64,000 bases of DNA from Salvelinus alpinus (Eukaryota; Chordata; Actinopteri; Salmoniformes; Salmonidae). This document shows, piece by piece, positions 61,180 through 64,000 of this stretch. Below the pieces are notes generated by a model. That model did no database searches, was not told the origin of the DNA, and saw nothing but the letters and a program-made list of their open reading frames with translations. Position numbers and translations under genes: made by a program. Numbering within the stretch: the stretch's first letter is position 1; each line of letters opens with the position of its first letter. The stretch lies in assembly GCF_045679555.1 (NCBI RefSeq), contig NC_092094.1, positions 37,278,430 through 37,342,429 of the forward strand, given 5' to 3'.

Positions 61180-62060
61180 AATAGCTATTTAACCACTACT
61201 CCTAAAACTTTCAAAACTGGTTCTAGCTAACCCGATGGCATAGACACACATTGCACACATTTTTTTTTTTTTACATCTCGCACTATTTTAAATTATTTAT
61301 TTACATTTTTTAATTTCAATAGCTCATTGGTCATATGACCTACTGGACTCAAACAAGTTTCATAATGTCCACCTACTACCCTTTTATATTGCACACCCTT
61401 TAGTTTGTCCAGTTTCATCTCACACGTTTTTACATGAATTTTACCAAATTTAAAATTTCAATCGCTCCTTGGTCATGTGACCTAATGACTTCAAACAAGG
61501 TTCAGTATGTCCACTGATTACCCTTCTATATTGCACACCCTTTAGTTTGTCCATTTTCATCTCACAAGACTTTACATAAATTTTTCAAAATGTAAAATTT
61601 CAATAGCTCCTTGGTCATGTGACCTAATGACTTCAATCAAGGTTCAGAATGTCCACTCAGTGGGTCTACATATTGCACATCCTTTAGTTAGTCCATTTTC
61701 ATCTCACACGTTTTTACATTAATTTTTCCAAATGTAAAATTCCAATAGCTCCTTGGTCATGTGACCTGATGACTTCAAACAAGGTTCAGTATGTTCACTG
61801 ACTACCCTTCTATATTGCACACCCTTTAGTTAGTCCATTTTCATCTCACAAGATTTTACATGAATTAAAAAAAAAAAAAAATGAATTTCAATCACTCCTT
61901 GGTCATGTGACCTACTGACTTCAAACATGGTGCAGAATGTACCCTTCTATATTGCACACTCTTGCTTGTGAACTGTAAAATCACACGGTTTAACGTACAT
62001 TTTTCATAGTTTTACATTTCAATAGCTCCTTGGTCATGTCAATTACACACCTAAGAAGCT
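61180..62060. repeat. 142-bp tandem array, about six units
   Basis: AATTTCAATAGCTC-like starts at 61312, 61454, 61596, 61738 and 61884, then at 62016 (spacing 142, 142, 142, 146, 132), with a decayed unit before. Each good unit has CTCCTTGGTCATGTGACC, then TTCAAACAAGGTTCA, ATATTGCACACCCTTTAG and TCCATTTTCATCTCACA. No frame runs through it. Confidence 0.93.
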
Positions 62061-62690
62061 GCCGTGGATATACACCCACATTGCATAACCTCTAGTTATG
62101 TCTCTTCTATATTGTTGTACATTAATATTAGTTTGACAATTAGGGGGTTCAGTCCAGTGTTGTGTTTACCCTTTTCTTTAATATTTATCCATAATAATTA
62201 CTTATTTTCCCAGTTTTTTTCCCCCACAGTATTTAACACCGGTACACAGTAGGAGAGAGACAGATAATATCTCCTTTCGTCGTTAATATCAACCATAAAG
62301 GAAAAGGGCAAAGTACGAGAGTCATGCTATTAATTGTCCAAAGCAGGGATGGAGAGTGAGCTAGTGAGGTAGGCTGCAGTGGGTTTGCTGGTCAATACAT
62401 ATCCTGAACATGTAACCACAGTAATGGTGGCCAGTAAATCAATGAATAAAAATATAATATTGACAAATTCAACAGAATTTGTAGACCTTTAATATTTTCC
62501 AACATGTCAACAGACACTTAACTTCAAATAAGTATGAAACATTTCACAGTGACATTTCACAGTGTTAACTTTCTCTTTATCCCAGAGCCTCTTCAGTGTG
62601 GATGGGGTATAGCATACATTTTCAACAACAAAGACTGCACTTCCAGTTTGTGTTCTTTACTCTGTTGAACTATTTTGTCTTCATTCCTAG
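62061..62690. other. Unassigned sequence
   Basis: AT-rich; no gene, RNA fold or known element recognised. It may hold the 3' UTR of the gene that ends at 62691. Confidence 0.5.
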
Positions 62691-63392
62691 TTACAGCACA
62701 TGGAACCACCGTTGGCATGCAAAACATTCAATCTAAAACAAAACAAAGCATAACACGTTATAAATCATATCAAATATCAATGTAGTATGACGAATGACGA
62801 ATTAGCCATCCATTGTGTTATATCATAAATTGTCTTACATGCCGTCACTGTTGTCAAAAGATTATTAACATGTTAAATAAAGTTACTAACCCAGTCAGTC
62901 TTTGGGCCACATACAGGTTCTTTATCAGTGGCACACATGAAGCAGTTGTTGGCTTTGTTGAACTCTGAAATCATAGGCATGAACTGAACATATGGCTGTC
63001 CGACACAACTACATACAAATAAAGAATTGACATTTACTTTGAATTAAATGTCATTACATTCCAGACATTTTTGGTATATCCTCAGTCATTTCTTTTCACA
63101 GTTGCTCCATGTGTTTTTGAAGGTTCCATATTAATTTGGGAGGGGATGTTGGGGAAGTTCTGTGCAACTTCCTTGGCCATCTACACCAAAAACTAAAATA
63201 TAATTTTTGACCTAATTGTCACATAACAGTTAACCATTCATTATTGAAAATATAACTATCAAACCTGCATTACAAAGACCCCGCAGCTGAAGGTGTCCTG
63301 CTGCATGGTGTGAGTTATTTCCCCTCCTTTCCACTTTATGTCCACCCAGTCGTCTTTTCCATGGCAGGATCTTCTCATTTTGAAATATTCTC
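62691..63392 (-). pseudogene. C48 (ULP1/SENP-like) peptidase with PHD-like finger, 3' exons, probably broken
   Basis: Minus-strand exons: 63392-63265 (approximate start), 63180 to about 63055, 63008-62891 and 62732-62691 (stop TAA). The first reads DDWVDIKWKGGEITHTMQQD then TFSCGVFVMQ, where Gln and Cys match the end of a ULP1 catalytic core. The second starts MAKEVAQNFPNIPSQINMEP; its second half is readable only after a one-base frame change and holds a TGA, so the copy is probably dead. The third and fourth read NCFMCATDKEPVCGPKTDW and IECFACQRWFHVL, a Cys-x2-Cys ... Cys-x2-Cys-x3-Trp-Phe-His pattern like a PHD finger. Phases between exons three and four, and two and three (in the shifted frame), agree. 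The exons with catalytic His and Asp must lie to the right. Host gene or domesticated transposon gene cannot be told apart here. Confidence 0.62.
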
Positions 63393-63399
63393 TTTTTTA

Positions 63400-64000
63400 T
63401 GTAAGCATAATGGAATTCGGATTAGTTATAGGCAAATGAATACACAAGCCAAATGTGTATGCTGTTTTCCTTATCACTATAATCTAGTAGTAATTTAGTA
63501 ATAGAGGTCATTTCCTTTATGCCCCATTCTACACACACAGCCTAAATTATAGGCACTGAACCATTTACAGGACAATAATAAAAGTAGCATATAGGATCCA
63601 ACCCTATCACAGAGTGAATAAATGTAGAGCGTTTGTAGACTTTAAAAAATATATATTAAGTGACAGTTTCATCAGTACGTGCTTAAAGAAAGTCATATCA
63701 CAAAGATCACAGATGACAGTGCCCACCAAATCTATGACAATAGAGAATGAAATGTAAGCACCAAAGTGCTGGCCATATAGAGTGGAATCAGGGTGTGATG
63801 AGAACCGGCATTCACTGTACATTATTAAGTTTGCAGATTGATCAGTTTTATTATATAGCACTTCAAAATAACAATGGACTTCAGTGGCTTCTTCAATGTA
63901 TAAGTGGCTCAAGTTACAGTGGAGCGAGGTTTAATTAGACTTGAGATTAAATACTTTAAGAATGAATAGATACAGTGCTAATAGAAACAAATTATATGTA
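63400..64000. other. Unassigned right edge
   Basis: The minus strand is open from 63912 to 63607 (YIEEATEVHCYFEVLYNKTD...). It might include an upstream exon of the C48 gene, but I see no ULP1 motif in it. Confidence 0.35.

Overview
The window is vertebrate nuclear DNA from a salmonid-type fish (Salmo/Oncorhynchus lineage). The evidence is two tRNA-derived SINE types that carry the name-giving HpaI and SmaI sites, at least six kinds of Tc1 element (one of the Sleeping Beauty type), L2-, L1- and Rex-like LINEs, long CA repeats and spliced teleost host genes. There are no bacterial operons, ribosome binding sites or CRISPR arrays.

Two host genes are readable exon by exon. A lipoxygenase (ALOXE3-like) runs on the + strand from 792 to 14175. 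Eleven exons with matching phases encode the catalytic domain; the N-terminal exons lie left of the window. TRAPPC14 (C7orf43/MAP11) runs on the - strand from 60312 to 54794, with twelve exons and a complete frame of 603 codons plus stop. A third gene tail on the - strand at 62691-63392 encodes a ULP1/SENP-type C48 peptidase end and a PHD-like finger, and looks broken.

The window is built as a decaying repeat of one module: lipoxygenase 3' end, TRAPPC14 (tail to tail), tRNA-Val(AAC), then tRNA-Val(CAC) on the other strand. Unit A (1 to about 30.5 kb) has the good lipoxygenase, a ruined TRAPPC14 (17.4-21.7 kb) and both Val tRNAs. Unit B (about 32.7-50 kb) has a second ruined TRAPPC14, both Val tRNAs and a tRNA-Asp(GTC). 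Unit C (51.9-60.8 kb) has a ruined lipoxygenase 3' end and the intact TRAPPC14. Each protein gene keeps one good copy in the window, while both copies of each Val tRNA look intact.

The rest is layered mobile DNA. Highlights are a 3.3 kb DNA transposon (43766-47085) whose ends are fixed by an empty site in the sister unit; a 5 kb L2-like LINE with an open SGNH-esterase ORF1 nested in another LINE (36.95-43.7 kb); a Sleeping-Beauty-type Tc1 (18079-19716); a solo LTR inside a Tc1 inside a lipoxygenase intron; a perfect 46-bp-arm palindrome in TRAPPC14 intron 1; and a 142-bp tandem array at 61.2-62.06 kb. Roughly 26.05-27.4, 28.0-28.6, 49.75-50.88 and 62.1-62.6 kb hold nothing I can name.
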